Source: Alphaproteobacteria bacterium
GTDB lineage: Bacteria; Pseudomonadota; Alphaproteobacteria; RF32; CAG-239
DNA length: 44,410 nucleotides
Direction of reading: 5' to 3'
Assembly (NCBI GenBank): GCA_017475525.1
Contig: JAFVFH010000022.1
Coordinates: 1 to 44,410 of the forward strand
Shown here: piece by piece, positions 1 to 9,371 of the stretch
Position numbering within the stretch: position 1 is the stretch's first letter
Layout of the letters: every line of letters begins with the position of its first letter
The notes under the pieces: generated by a model
What the model saw: the letters and a program-made list of their open reading frames with translations, nothing else
What the model was told of the DNA's origin: nothing
Databases searched by the model: none
Position numbers and translations under genes: made by a program

Positions 1-2543
1 ATAGATTTCGGATCACCACCATGTTCGCCGCAAACGCCGAGGTGAATGTCAGGATTGACCTTTCTGCCCTCAACGCAAGCGCGTTTGACGAGTTTGCCGA
101 CACCTTCAACATCAATTGAGGCAAACGGATCTGCCACATAGATGCCGCGAGCGCGATATTCGTCCAAAATTGCGCCTGTATCATCACGGCTCATACCGAG
201 TGTTGTTTGTGTTAAGTCGTTTGTGCCGAAGCCGAAGAATGCAGCGCTTTGAGCGAGTTCTTCAGCCATCAAGGCAGCGCGAGGCAATTCAATCATCGTG
301 CCGACGATGTAGTCAATCTTTTTGCCTTTTTCAGCAAAGACTTTTTCAGCTGTTGTGTCGATAATTGCCTTCACGATATCCAATTCCTTTTTCGAGCCTG
401 TTAAAGGAACTTCGATTTCAGGAATAACCTTGATGCCTTCCTGCTCAGATTCAATCGCAGCTTCTAAAATAGCGCGAGCTTGCATTTCGGCAATTTCAGG
501 ATATGTAATCGGCAAACGGCAACCACGGTGACCGAGCATCGGGTTCAATTCATGCAAAGCATTTGAACGAGCTTTGACTTCTGCCAAAGTTTTGCCAAGC
601 TTATCAGCAAGTTCTTGCATTTCCGGATCTGTATGCGGCAAAAATTCGTGAAGCGGCGGGTCAAGCAAACGAATGGTGACCGGCAAACCGTTCATGATTT
701 TGAACAAATCTTTGAAGTCTTGCTTTTGATAAGGCAACAATCTAGCCAAAGCCTCACGGCGACCGGCTTCGTTGTCAGCCAAAATCATGGCACGCATATC
801 GGCAATTCTGTTTGCATCAAAGAACATGTGTTCCGTTCTTGCCAAACCGATACCTTGCGCACCGAATGCCAAAGCTTGTGCGGCATCTTTCGGTGTTTCG
901 GCATTCGCGCGAACTTTCAAACGACGGATTTCATCAACCCAGCCCATCAATTTGCCGAAGTCGCCTGAATTTGTATCAGCCTGAACTGTCGGAATTTGAC
1001 CTTCAATGATTTGGCCTTTAGCGCCGTCTAATGACACCCAATCGCCTTCGTTGATTTGAACACCGGCTTTTGTCTTCATTGTTTTGGCTTTAACATCAAT
1101 GGTGATGTCTGTTGAACCGGAAACACAAGGTGTGCCCATGCCGCGAGCCACAACGGCTGCGTGAGATGTCATACCGCCACGAGCCGTAATCACACCTTGA
1201 GAGGCGTGCATACCGCCGATATCTTCCGGAGATGTTTCGTTGCGGATTAAGATAACTTTTTCGCCTTTAGAAGCCCAAGCTTCAGCATCTTCTGCGCTGA
1301 ATACGGCACGACCGACAGCAGCACCAGGGGAAGCAGGCAAGCCCGTTGCGATAACGTTTTTCTTGGCTTTCGGATCAAGCATCGGGTGCAATAATTGGTC
1401 TAATTGGTCTGCACCGACGCGCACGATGGCTTCTTCATGGTTTAATAAACCTTCTTCAACCATTTCAACAGCCATACGAACGGCAGCAGCTGCTGTGCGC
1501 TTGCCGTTACGGCATTGAAGCATCCAAAGTTTGCCATGCTCAATCGTGAATTCCATATCTTGCATGTCTTTGTAGTGTGCTTCCAAATTGTTACGTGCAT
1601 CAACAAGCTCTTTGTAGAGGTGAGGCCATCTTTCTTCGAGTGATGTGCCGTCACCGATTGAGCCCATCGGTTGCGGTGTGCGGATACCGGCAACAACGTC
1701 TTCGCCTTGTGCGTTGACGAGGTATTCACCGTAATATCTGTTTTCACCGGTTGCAGGGTCACGAGAGAAGCAAACACCTGTTGCGCAGTCGTCGCCGGCG
1801 TTACCGAACACCATGGTTTGAACGTTAACGGCTGTGCCCCAGTCACCGGGGATGTTATTCAATTTGCGGTATGTGATAGCACGTGCAGACATCCAAGAAC
1901 CAAACACGGCGCCAATACCTGCCCAGAGTTGTTCCCAAGGATCTTGCGGAACGACTTTGCCGATCTTTTGACCGATTTCTTTGTATTGACGGACGAGCTC
2001 TTTCAAATCATCGGCTGTCAAATCTGTGTCAGACTTGTAGCCTTTTGATTTTTTCATGTTGTCCAATGCTTCTTCATACAAATCTAAGTCAGCACCCAAA
2101 ACAACGTCTGAGAACATTTGAAGGAAACGACGATAAGAGTCGTAAGCAAATCTTTCGCTGCCTGATGCTTTTGCCAAAGCTTTAACCGTTTCATCGTTCA
2201 AACCGAGGTTTAATACCGTGTCCATCATGCCGGGCATTGAAACACGAGCACCAGAACGCACTGAGAACAACAACGGATTTTGCTCATCGGCAAATTTTTT
2301 GCCCATAATGCCTTCAACATATTTCACAGCTTCACGGACTTGATCTTTCAAATCTTGAGGATATGTGTTGTTGTTAGCATAGTAGTATGTGCACACTTCT
2401 GTTGTGACGGTAAATCCGGGAGGAACGGGAAGGCCGACTTTGTTCATTTCAGCCAAGTTCGCACCCTTGCCACCCAAAAGATTGCGCATTAAAGCATCGC
2501 CTTCGGCACTGCCGTTACCAAATTTATAAACCCATTTACTCAT
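1..2543 (-). CDS. ppdK: pyruvate, phosphate dikinase (C-terminus cut by window edge)
   Basis: Interconverts pyruvate, ATP and Pi with phosphoenolpyruvate, AMP and PPi; in anaerobes it usually serves PPi-linked glycolysis or gluconeogenesis in the cytoplasm. The protein starts MSKWVYKFGNGSAEGDA at the ATG at 2541-2543, with a GGAGC ribosome site just upstream, and about 847 residues are visible of a family of about 880. I read the phosphohistidine loop GGMTSHAAVVARGMG near 1140-1185 and the catalytic-cysteine motif GVCGEHGGDP at the left edge. The reading frame is open from 2543 to the edge; the short ORFs on the opposite strand are shadows. The gene stands alone, with a 5' UTR of possibly 100 nt or more in which I could not fix a structure. 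The family assignment is very secure. Confidence 0.97.
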   Translation of the reverse strand, partial: MSKWVYKFGNGSAEGDALMRNLLGGKGANLAEMNKVGLPVPPGFTVTTEVCTYYYANNNTYPQDLKDQVREAVKYVEGIMGKKFADEQNPLLFSVRSGARVSMPGMMDTVLNLGLNDETVKALAKASGSERFAYDSYRRFLQMFSDVVLGADLDLYEEALDNMKKSKGYKSDTDLTADDLKELVRQYKEIGQKIGKVVPQDPWEQLWAGIGAVFGSWMSARAITYRKLNNIPGDWGTAVNVQTMVFGNAGDDCATGVCFSRDPATGENRYYGEYLVNAQGEDVVAGIRTPQPMGSIGDGTSLEERWPHLYKELVDARNNLEAHYKDMQDMEFTIEHGKLWMLQCRNGKRTAAAAVRMAVEMVEEGLLNHEEAIVRVGADQLDQLLHPMLDPKAKKNVIATGLPASPGAAVGRAVFSAEDAEAWASKGEKVILIRNETSPEDIGGMHASQGVITARGGMTSHAAVVARGMGTPCVSGSTDITIDVKAKTMKTKAGVQINEGDWVSLDGAKGQIIEGQIPTVQADTNSGDFGKLMGWVDEIRRLKVRANAETPKDAAQALAFGAQGIGLARTEHMFFDANRIADMRAMILADNEAGRREALARLLPYQKQDFKDLFKIMNGLPVTIRLLDPPLHEFLPHTDPEMQELADKLGKTLAEVKARSNALHELNPMLGHRGCRLPITYPEIAEMQARAILEAAIESEQEGIKVIPEIEVPLTGSKKELDIVKAIIDTTAEKVFAEKGKKIDYIVGTMIELPRAALMAEELAQSAAFFGFGTNDLTQTTLGMSRDDTGAILDEYRARGIYVADPFASIDVEGVGKLVKRACVEGRKVNPDIHLGVCGEHGGDPKS

Positions 2544-2712
2544 GGTGATTATTGCTCCTTTGTAGCAAGTTATAAGTTAAACACACAGCCCTAAATCCGC
2601 ACCTTAGAAAGGCACGCCTTAAAGCCAATTCAAATAAAAACTTTTTCAAGTTGGCGTCAATTTATACCAATCATTTTGATTCTTCAAGCAAAAAATGAAA
2701 GATTTGCATATA

Positions 2713-2745
2713 TAAAAAGCCTCTCGGCAGAGCAAGAGGCTTTCA
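2713..2745 (-). terminator. intrinsic terminator of the glycine-zipper lipoprotein gene
   Basis: A stem AAAGCCTCT/AGAGGCTTT, followed on the minus strand by a T-rich tract, lies about 20 nt after the stop codon of the lipoprotein gene. Confidence 0.85.
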
Positions 2746-2763
2746 AAATAAAAAGTTGATGAA

Positions 2764-3210
2764 TTAGTATCCAATCAAACGAGACGGATTACCGAGCAAA
2801 ATCATACATCTTTGCCCCGGTGAAAGCAATACATCAGAACCTTGCGTTAAGGTCATGACCTGACCGTTGTCAAGCCTAACAACATATTCATATCCCATTT
2901 GAGAAGATAACACTCCTTGAGCCTTGTCACCGGCATAACCGCCTAAAAGCGCACCACCTACTGCGCCTAAATTGTGAGCCGTTTTACCGCCACCGATGGC
3001 ATAGCCACCGACACCGCCTGCAAGAGCGCCTGCAAGCATACCGGCATTGTTATCGGATTTGACTTGCACCTGACGGACACTGATAACTGAACAAGGACTT
3101 GCAGCCGCAGCTCTGCCGACAGAACTTGTGCCGTATTGATTTGAGTTGATGTCTGCCTGACAAGCCGCCAAAAGTGCGGCGAAGCTCAAAAGAGATAATG
3201 TTTTTTTCAT
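2764..3210 (-). CDS. glycine-zipper lipoprotein (Rickettsia 17-kDa antigen / SlyB-like)
   Basis: A 148-residue outer-membrane lipoprotein candidate. The N-terminus is a lipoprotein signal peptide with lipobox LLAAC, so Cys17 would be lipidated. Residues about 57-100 are rich in glycine and alanine (AGALAGGVGGYAIGGG, then GGALLGGYAGDKA), which is the glycine-zipper 2TM pattern of the 17-kDa surface antigen and SlyB families. The C-terminal part (YEYVVRLDNGQVMTLTQ) matches the small beta domain typical of that family. AGGAG lies about 10 nt before the ATG, and a terminator follows the stop. The gene is monocistronic. Its role is probably envelope integrity, inferred from the family. Confidence 0.85.
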   Translation of the reverse strand: MKKTLSLLSFAALLAACQADINSNQYGTSSVGRAAAASPCSVISVRQVQVKSDNNAGMLAGALAGGVGGYAIGGGKTAHNLGAVGGALLGGYAGDKAQGVLSSQMGYEYVVRLDNGQVMTLTQGSDVLLSPGQRCMILLGNPSRLIGY

Positions 3211-3356
3211 GGATAAAATCTCCTAAGATGGTTAAAAATGATGATATATAATATAGAAAAAAATTTTTTTGTTGTCAATGCTAGACTTTCAAACTTTGTT
3301 GATGTATAGTGCAAAAAGTTTGAAACAAAAAATAATTAAAAAAGGATATTTAAGTG

Positions 3357-4745
3357 ATGTTAAAACGTTCAAAAATCGCAGATTTGTTGAGCTCGGATAC
3401 AGCCCAAGACAAAGTTCTGATTAAAGGTTGGGTTAAAACAAGAAGAGATTCGAAAGATTTTTCGTTTGTGGAGGTTAATGACGGCTCTTGTCTTAAAAAT
3501 ATGCAGGTTATTGCGCTTAACAGCTTAGATAATTATGAGGATATCAAAAAATTATCCACAGGTTCATCGGTGGCTGTTGAAGGAGCACTCGTTGAATCGC
3601 AAGGCGGAAGCCAAAAATATGAAATCAAAGCTGACAGAATTGAAATATACAGCATTGCGCCTGATGACTACCCGTTGCAAAAAAAGAAAATGACGGACGA
3701 ATATTTGCGCACGATTGCGCATTTAAGACCGCGCACAAACAAATATGGTGCCGCTTTCAGGATTCGCTCGGAGCTCTCATATGCTATTCATAAATTTTTC
3801 CATGACAGAGGTTTCAGATATGTGCACACGCCGATTATCACAGGTTCGGACTGCGAAGGGGCAGGTGAGATGTTTCAGGTGACAACGCTTGATTTGAGCC
3901 AAACACCCAAAACAAAAGACGGCAAAATCAACTATGCAGAAGACTTTTTTGGAAAAGAGGCGCATTTGACCGTTTCTGGACAATTAAACGGAGAAATGTA
4001 TGCTTGCGCATTGGGTGATATTTATACATTCGGACCGACTTTCAGAGCCGAAAACTCAAATACGCCGCGTCATGCCGCCGAGTTTTGGATGATTGAGCCT
4101 GAAATGGCGTTTGCAGATCTTCATGACGATATGCAGGTGGCGGAAGATATGGTTCGCTTTTGTGTGAAACATGTGATGGAAAATTGTGCCGAAGATTTAG
4201 AATTGTTTGAAAAGTTTGTTGATCCGACCTTAAAACAAACCCTTGAAAATATTGCTCACAATGATTTTGCTAAAGTGAGCTACGAAGAGGCGATTGAGCT
4301 GATGAAAAAATCCGGCAAAAAATTTGAATATGCACCGGAATACGGTATTGATATGCAAACGGAGCATGAGCGCTTTTTAGCTGAGGAATACTTTAAAAAG
4401 CCCGTGATTGTATATAACTATCCAAAAGAAATTAAAGCGTTTTATATGCGCTTAAACGATGATGGAAAAACGGTGGCAGCCATGGATGTTTTGGTGCCGA
4501 GAATCGGGGAACTCATCGGCGGATCTCAGCGTGAGGAAAGATATGATGTTTTGACTTCGCGTATTAAAGAGCTCGGAATGCGACTTGAAGACTATGAGTG
4601 GTATTTGGATTCGCGCAAGTACGGATCTGTGCCACATGCGGGATTTGGGCTTGGCTTTGAGCGTATGATGATGCTCATCACCGGTATTTCAAATATTCGT
4701 GATGTGATTCCTTTCCCAAGAACACCAAAATCGGTTAACTTCTAA
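3357..4745 (+). CDS. asnS: asparagine--tRNA ligase
   Basis: Charges tRNA-Asn with asparagine in the cytoplasm; a class IIb aminoacyl-tRNA synthetase of 462 residues, close to the E. coli length of 466. The N-terminal OB-fold anticodon-binding region ([20 protein letters not shown]) is followed by class II motif 2 ([20 protein letters not shown]) and motif 3 ([15 protein letters not shown]). The C-terminus [10 protein letters not shown] is diagnostic for AsnRS. A GTG at 3354 directly precedes the ATG at 3357; I chose the ATG because of its spacing from AAGGA at 3342-3346. It heads a plus-strand series with the secreted protein, rpoH and prmC packed closely behind. Confidence 0.97.
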   Translation: MLKRSKIADLLSSDTAQDKVLIKGWVKTRRDSKDFSFVEVNDGSCLKNMQVIALNSLDNYEDIKKLSTGSSVAVEGALVESQGGSQKYEIKADRIEIYSIAPDDYPLQKKKMTDEYLRTIAHLRPRTNKYGAAFRIRSELSYAIHKFFHDRGFRYVHTPIITGSDCEGAGEMFQVTTLDLSQTPKTKDGKINYAEDFFGKEAHLTVSGQLNGEMYACALGDIYTFGPTFRAENSNTPRHAAEFWMIEPEMAFADLHDDMQVAEDMVRFCVKHVMENCAEDLELFEKFVDPTLKQTLENIAHNDFAKVSYEEAIELMKKSGKKFEYAPEYGIDMQTEHERFLAEEYFKKPVIVYNYPKEIKAFYMRLNDDGKTVAAMDVLVPRIGELIGGSQREERYDVLTSRIKELGMRLEDYEWYLDSRKYGSVPHAGFGLGFERMMMLITGISNIRDVIPFPRTPKSVNF

Positions 4746-4756
4746 GGAGTGTTGAT

Positions 4757-5248
4757 TTGAGGGCATTTTGGTTATTTGCTTTGTTTTTGGCGTTTGCAAT
4801 AGAGGCAAAAGCGCAAAGCGAAGATTTTTCAAAACCGGAACAGGAGCTTGGAAAAATTGAAACAATCCAAAGACCAAGATGCTCCGATAAGGCATTTGAG
4901 AAAAAAATTCAAGAGGCTGTGCAAGCATATTTTCAAACAAAACCGTCGGATTCAACTGTTGCAAAGCGTCGAAAGGTTTTGAAGCTTAAAAAATTGCACG
5001 ATTTCGAGGAAGTTTTAGCAAAAGTATTCACGCCGGATATGGACTATCGCACGGCAAATGCCTTAATTAAGATCAAAATCAATGAACATGTCAAAGAAGA
5101 TGAAATTGTTTTGTGCAAACAAGGTGCCCAAAAAGGAAAGGCAATATATGTGATAGCTTATCCTTATTTAGACAATTTTAAGGTACATATTATCAATTTA
5201 GATGAGCAAAATACGGATGATGACGCCGTTTCTTTTATTTATCCCTGA
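4757..5248 (+). CDS. secreted protein of unknown function
   Basis: A 163-residue protein with a clear Sec signal peptide (hydrophobic core at residues 4-16, likely cleavage after AKA, giving mature QSEDF). The mature part is charged, with a Lys-rich helical stretch around residues 60-80 and no family motif I recognise. The start is TTG, supported by AAGGAG at 4744-4749 with a spacing of 7 nt that overlaps the end of asnS. It lies 11 nt after asnS and 9 nt before rpoH, so it is probably co-transcribed with both. It is probably periplasmic. Confidence 0.7.
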   Translation: MRAFWLFALFLAFAIEAKAQSEDFSKPEQELGKIETIQRPRCSDKAFEKKIQEAVQAYFQTKPSDSTVAKRRKVLKLKKLHDFEEVLAKVFTPDMDYRTANALIKIKINEHVKEDEIVLCKQGAQKGKAIYVIAYPYLDNFKVHIINLDEQNTDDDAVSFIYP

Positions 5249-5257
5249 AAGCAGAAA

Positions 5258-6157
5258 ATGAGCGAGAATAAGAGTTTAGTTGTTGTTAATAACCAAAAAA
5301 ATTTGCCCGCTGTCATAGAAGATAACGGACTTGCCACTTATTTGGAAGAAATTAAAAAATTTCCGCTTTTAAGCGAAGAAGAAGAAAATGCGCTTATCAA
5401 CGATTTTGTAAACAATGGCAACTTAGAAGCAGCGCAAAAACTCATCACATCGCATTTAAGGCTGGCGGCAAAAATCGCTTTGACATACAGGCGTTACGGC
5501 TTGCCGATGCAAGATATGATTTCGGAAGCAAATATTGGTTTAATGCAGGCGGTGAAAAAGTTTGATCCGAATAAAAAAGTGCGTTTGGCAACGTATGCGC
5601 TCTGGTGGATTAAGGCTGCCATTCATGATTATATTTTGCGTTCGTGGTCGCTTGTGAAAATCGGTACGGTGGCGGCTCAAAAGAAGTTATTTTATAATTT
5701 AGGCAGGTTGAAAGCGCGTTTGGGTGTTTATGAAAACAGGGAGTTGGAGCCGAGTGAGGTCAAACAAATTGCGCACGAACTCGTCGTTGATGAAAAAGAT
5801 GTTGTTGAGATGAACAGGCGAATCGGCGGCGATAAATCGCTCAATACCCCTATTTATGGCGACGATGATGAACAAAAAGAAGGTATTGATATGCTCTCCG
5901 ATTCAAGAGAAAATATTGAAGGAAAGCTTGCAAGCAAAGAAGAATCTTTGATGCGTCGCAAAATTTTGATGGCCTGCTTGAGCGAATTAAACGAGCGCGA
6001 ACAATTTATCATCAAAAATCATGTATTGACGGATTCGCCTTTAACGCTTGATGAAATCGGTGAAAAATTTGACATCAGCCGCGAACGTGTGCGTCAGATT
6101 GAAAAACGTGCACTTGAAAAATTGAGTGCATCGGTCAAAGCAAAGATTGCGGCATAA
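5258..6157 (+). CDS. rpoH: heat-shock sigma factor RpoH (sigma-32)
   Basis: Directs RNA polymerase to heat-shock promoters. The 299-residue protein has region 1.2 (LATYLEEIKKFPLLSEEEE), region 2 with the conserved block RLATYALWWIKAAIHDYILR, the RpoH-box-like segment QKKLFYNLGRLK that distinguishes RpoH from RpoD and is linked to FtsH/core interaction, and a region 4.2 helix-turn-helix (LDEIGEKFDISRERVRQIEK). Length and order fit alphaproteobacterial RpoH. It is only 9 nt downstream of the secreted protein gene and 2 nt upstream of prmC. The protease genes clpP and clpX, likely targets in this group, lie 2.5 kb downstream. Confidence 0.93.
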   Translation: MSENKSLVVVNNQKNLPAVIEDNGLATYLEEIKKFPLLSEEEENALINDFVNNGNLEAAQKLITSHLRLAAKIALTYRRYGLPMQDMISEANIGLMQAVKKFDPNKKVRLATYALWWIKAAIHDYILRSWSLVKIGTVAAQKKLFYNLGRLKARLGVYENRELEPSEVKQIAHELVVDEKDVVEMNRRIGGDKSLNTPIYGDDDEQKEGIDMLSDSRENIEGKLASKEESLMRRKILMACLSELNEREQFIIKNHVLTDSPLTLDEIGEKFDISRERVRQIEKRALEKLSASVKAKIAA

Positions 6158-6159
6158 AA

Positions 6160-7005
6160 ATGAATAATTCCGTTTATGAAAATACGATTCGCAAACTCTC
6201 AAGCGGAGGCATTGAAAGTCCGCGTTTGGAAGCAAGACTTTTGATTGCGGATATTTTGAAAACAAGTGCAGATAATGTTGGTATTTCAACACAATTGTCT
6301 CAAAACCTTGAAAAAATACTTGAAGAACATATTGCCCAAAGGATAGCAGGCAAACCGCTTGATAAAATTATCGGGCGTAAAGGTTTTTATAAGTTTGAGT
6401 TTGAGGTTTCCCAAGATGTTTTGTCGCCACGCCCCGAAACGGAAATTTTGGTAGAAGAAGCCCTAAAAATAATCAAAGAAAACAAATTTCGAAAAGTGGC
6501 AGATTTTGGACTTGGCTCAGGGTGTATTTTGCTTTCGCTTTTAAAAGAAATTGAGGATTTGCAAGGTATGGGGATTGATGCCTCAAAAAAAGCCTTGAAA
6601 ATTGCACAAAAAAATGCGCAAGGGCTCGGGGTGGAAGATAAATGTATATTTTTGCTGAAGAGCTGGTTTGATGAAGATTTTTTTCAAGCTTTGGGCGAGA
6701 ATTTTGATATGATTGTTTCAAACCCGCCGTATATCAAAACAGATGATATCAAAACACTTGATATCGGAGTTCAAAAATATGATCCGCTACTGGCGCTTGA
6801 CGGGGGCATTGACGGCTTGAAAGACTATTTGCAAATCGCAAAAACAGCGCCGAGCGTTTTGAAAAAAGGCGGATATATTTTGCTTGAAGTCGGCTTGGGG
6901 CAGGCTTTAGATGTGCAAAAGATTTTTGAAGAACATGGCTTAGCGCACATCTCAACGCTCAAAGATTATGCCGGCATTGACCGCGTGGTTATTTTAAGAA
7001 AATAA
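6160..7005 (+). CDS. prmC: release factor glutamine methyltransferase
   Basis: Methylates the GGQ glutamine of peptide-chain release factors RF1 and RF2 using S-adenosylmethionine. The 281-residue protein has the helical N-terminal release-factor-binding region, the SAM-binding motif DFGLGSG at about 115-121 and the catalytic NPPYI motif at 188-192. LSPRPETEILVE before the SAM site is typical of PrmC/HemK. The ATG follows the rpoH stop by two bases, so translation is probably coupled. The gene ends just before the promoter of the first leader RNA. Confidence 0.95.
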   Translation: MNNSVYENTIRKLSSGGIESPRLEARLLIADILKTSADNVGISTQLSQNLEKILEEHIAQRIAGKPLDKIIGRKGFYKFEFEVSQDVLSPRPETEILVEEALKIIKENKFRKVADFGLGSGCILLSLLKEIEDLQGMGIDASKKALKIAQKNAQGLGVEDKCIFLLKSWFDEDFFQALGENFDMIVSNPPYIKTDDIKTLDIGVQKYDPLLALDGGIDGLKDYLQIAKTAPSVLKKGGYILLEVGLGQALDVQKIFEEHGLAHISTLKDYAGIDRVVILRK

Positions 7006-7013
7006 TTTTTTTC

Positions 7014-7042
7014 TTTACAAATAAAATCAATAATGTTAAAAT
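7014..7042 (+). promoter_or_regulatory. sigma-70-type promoter of leader RNA A
   Basis: TTTACA at 7014-7019 and TAAAAT at 7037-7042 are separated by 17 nt, placing the start at about 7049, exactly at the first hairpin of the leader. The same arrangement precedes the other leader copies. Confidence 0.75.
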
Positions 7043-7047
7043 ATATA

Positions 7048-7214
7048 CATCGTTTGAAAATCAAACGATGGTGTCTACAAAACACATTTGACCAAGTAGC
7101 TCCTTGTATGAGGAGTTGTTGAAATAAGCGCATTTTGTGTGACGAATAAAACAGACTGTGGTCAAACAGTTTTGTAGCTCCTCCATTTTGAAAATTTCAA
7201 GGTGGATTTTTTTT
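7048..7214 (+). ncRNA. class 1 structured leader RNA, copy A, ending in a terminator
   Basis: A leader of about 166 nt before the LRR gene at 7241. Visible elements: a first hairpin (7048-7057 with 7061-7070); conserved GGTGTCT; a long-range helix CTACAAAAC 7075-7083 with GTTTTGTAG 7169-7177; a second long-range helix TTTGACCA 7087-7094 with TGGTCAAA 7159-7166; an inner hairpin AGCTCCT 7098-7104 with AGGAGTT 7111-7117; a UUUU-loop hairpin flanked by ATAAG and GACGAATAA; and an intrinsic terminator TCCATTTTGAA 7182-7192 with TTCAAGGTGGA 7196-7206 plus eight Ts. The helices covary with copies B, C and D. AGGAG can pair instead with the CTCCTCC at the foot of the terminator. It could be a cis-attenuator or a free small RNA. 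Confidence 0.85.
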
Positions 7215-7240
7215 GATCTTAACAAAATAGGAGAACGAAA

Positions 7241-8158
7241 ATGAAGAAAAAAATTTTAGTTTTTACACTGGTGTTGTGTTGGCAGTCAAATGCCATGGCA
7301 ATCGCAAATTGCCCTCAAGGGACAACAGAAAATGTTGATTGTTGGAGTTGCGGTGTTGATTGCACGGCATATTTGAGCAATATAAAAGATGAAGCAGGAA
7401 ATATTGTGAAAGTTTCGGGGACAGAGACGGCATCTCAAAAACTGACTGTTATCGGAACAGGTGATATGCAAAACTATTCTCCTGTTTGTGATAATGGTTG
7501 CTCATCGACATCTCCGTGGTATACTTTTCGTGATTCAATTACAGATATTAAAGTGGAAGGATTGGATTCAGTAGGAGGATGGGCTTTTTCTTTTATGAAT
7601 AAAGTCTCATCGGTTGAACTTTCCGAGGGATTAAAAGAAATTAAAACAGGTGCTTTTTTTGAAAATTCCAGTTTAACATCGATTGAAATACCGGATAGTG
7701 TTGAATCAATATCAGATGCTTTTAATGATTGCGGGCTTTTATCGTCCGTGAAGCTGCCTTCAAGCCTAAAAACACTTGATGCTAGTGCATTTTCAAATGC
7801 CGCTATTGAAAATATTGTTATTCCGACAAGTGTGACGTCCGTATCTGCTGATGCTTTCGGAAATGCGACGTCAGCCGGTGGTTATTATTCAAAATCCAAA
7901 ATCATCAATGTTTATTGCAATGAGGAAATTGCCAATCAGTGTGAGGCAGCCGTGCAATGGAAAAGAGATCTGGGAAAAGAGGTCAATGTGATACCTTATC
8001 AAAAGGACGGTCATCAAATTTTTTACAATAACCATTGGTATAACAGTGCAAATGACATTTTGTTCGGCACTTATCTTAAAAAACGCGTATATACTGTTGA
8101 AGAAGCTCAAAAAGTGAGCAAAAAGACGGGAAACACATTTAAGCTCAGGTATAAATAG
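7241..8158 (+). CDS. secreted BspA-like leucine-rich-repeat protein with FKLRYK C-terminal tail (LRR 1)
   Basis: A 305-residue exported protein. Signal peptide residues 1-20 end in AMA; an N-terminal Cys-rich module (CPQGT, then CWSCGVDC) leads to a GTGDM...PW segment. BspA-type (LRR_5-like) repeats cover about 103-210, with units such as SLTSIEIPDSVESI and IENIVIPTSVTSV. After the repeats comes a conserved Cys pair (NVYCNEEIANQCEAAV), then IFYNNHWYNSANDI, and the final 27-residue tail with VYTVEEA and GNTFKLRYK, shared with five other proteins here. AGGAG precedes the ATG. The gene sits directly behind class 1 leader RNA A. LRR_5 proteins of gut bacteria are often adhesins, but the function here is not shown. 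The stop is TAG. Confidence 0.88.
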   Translation: MKKKILVFTLVLCWQSNAMAIANCPQGTTENVDCWSCGVDCTAYLSNIKDEAGNIVKVSGTETASQKLTVIGTGDMQNYSPVCDNGCSSTSPWYTFRDSITDIKVEGLDSVGGWAFSFMNKVSSVELSEGLKEIKTGAFFENSSLTSIEIPDSVESISDAFNDCGLLSSVKLPSSLKTLDASAFSNAAIENIVIPTSVTSVSADAFGNATSAGGYYSKSKIINVYCNEEIANQCEAAVQWKRDLGKEVNVIPYQKDGHQIFYNNHWYNSANDILFGTYLKKRVYTVEEAQKVSKKTGNTFKLRYK

Positions 8159-8160
8159 TT

Positions 8161-8613
8161 TTAAGCGTTTTTGAGCATTTGATTGAAGGTCGATTGCGCC
8201 ATATCGATTTCAAAGCGATCAAGCGTTCTGTCAGTGGGGATTTCAACATCCGAAACAAGGTTGACAAGGTTCAATAAAAGCTTTTCTTCTAAAAGCGCAT
8301 AATAATCTTCATCTTGAGGGATTTGCGTCAAATATAAAAGCTCTAAAAAAGTTTCTTGCTTGGAGGTTTTGACAATATCTTTTTTCAAACTTTCTGTTTG
8401 AGCCTGTAAAAATTGCCCGTTGTCATCATTGACTTTCAAAGACAGAATGACTTTATAATAAGGCTCAAATCGAGGATATGCCAAAACTTTTAGCCCGTTC
8501 AGGTTTGTCATTTCAAACGGGTCAAAATTTTGAAATTTATCGAGCTTTAATTTGTTGTCATACAAAGCCAAATCGGTCGAACGCAATTTTTCTTGTTTTT
8601 TCGGCTCAAACAT
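8161..8613 (-). CDS. conserved-looking protein of unknown function
   Basis: A 150-residue cytoplasmic protein with no signal peptide or membrane segment, mostly helical, with a charged N-terminus (MFEPKKQEKLRSTDLALYD) and Leu-rich helices around residues 95-125 (LLELLYLTQ type). I do not recognise the family. A TTG at 8631 could extend the frame, but the ATG at 8613 has AAGGAAG at a good distance within that extension, so I chose the shorter form. It converges tail to tail with LRR 1, only 2 nt apart, and is divergent from clpP. Confidence 0.6.
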   Translation of the reverse strand: MFEPKKQEKLRSTDLALYDNKLKLDKFQNFDPFEMTNLNGLKVLAYPRFEPYYKVILSLKVNDDNGQFLQAQTESLKKDIVKTSKQETFLELLYLTQIPQDEDYYALLEEKLLLNLVNLVSDVEIPTDRTLDRFEIDMAQSTFNQMLKNA

Positions 8614-8737
8614 CAATGTCTTCCTTATCAAATATTTTTCAAAAAATCTGTATCGATTTTATTTTTATTTAACTTTTATGTATTAAATCTAACGTATATT
8701 TATTAAAAAATTGTAATTTTTTTTAAGGATACAACAA

Positions 8738-9361
8738 ATGAGCAAAAGTGCAATAGAAATTTTTGATAACACACTTGTGCCGATGGTGATTGAACAAACA
8801 TCGCGCGGTGAACGGTCTTTTGATATTTTTTCGAGGTTACTCAAAGAGCGCATCATCTTTTTAACAGGTGAGGTTAATGACGAAGTATCTTCTCTTGTAT
8901 GCGCCCAACTTTTGTTTTTGGAATCGGAAGATCCGAAAAAAGATATCTTCCTTTACATCAATTCACCGGGAGGGGTTATCACATCGGGCATGGCGATGTA
9001 TGACACAATGCAATATATTTCATGCGATGTGGCAACGCTTTGTATCGGGCAGGCTTGCTCAATGGGGTCGTTTTTGCTTGCAGGCGGCGCAAAGGGCAAG
9101 CGTTTTTCGCTTCCGAATTCTCAGATTATGATCCATCAGCCTTCTGGCGGCGCAAAAGGGCAGGCGGCCGATATTGAAATTCAGGCAAGGCTCATTTTGG
9201 ATATGAGAAAACGTTTGAATGAAATTTATGCCCTAAATACAGGTCAAAAATTATCGGTTATTGAAAAAGCAATGGACAGAGATAATTTTATGACGCCTGT
9301 CGAGGCTAAAAAATTTGGTTTGATTGATGAAATTGTGAAAAACCGTGCAGAAATAAAGTAA
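8738..9361 (+). CDS. clpP: ATP-dependent Clp protease proteolytic subunit
   Basis: Serine protease that forms the double-ring degradation chamber and works with ClpX or ClpA. The 207-residue protein carries the complete catalytic triad: Ser108 in [11 protein letters not shown], His133 in MIHQPSGG, and Asp182 in MDRDNFMTP. The oxyanion-loop motif [12 protein letters not shown] is also present. AAGGA lies ahead of the ATG. It forms an operon with clpX, 10 nt downstream. Confidence 0.97.
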   Translation: MSKSAIEIFDNTLVPMVIEQTSRGERSFDIFSRLLKERIIFLTGEVNDEVSSLVCAQLLFLESEDPKKDIFLYINSPGGVITSGMAMYDTMQYISCDVATLCIGQACSMGSFLLAGGAKGKRFSLPNSQIMIHQPSGGAKGQAADIEIQARLILDMRKRLNEIYALNTGQKLSVIEKAMDRDNFMTPVEAKKFGLIDEIVKNRAEIK

Positions 9362-9371
9362 GGAGAAAAAA

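Noticed and set aside
116-2492. Several ORFs on the plus strand and one of 134 residues on the minus strand inside ppdK
   Set aside because: The true ppdK frame runs through the whole region with PPDK motifs; these are shadows in other frames.
7048-7214. Leader RNAs as a known riboswitch (cobalamin, c-di-GMP, TPP, glycine) or T-box
   Set aside because: None of the conserved cores of those families can be found, and the downstream genes do not fit their usual regulons.
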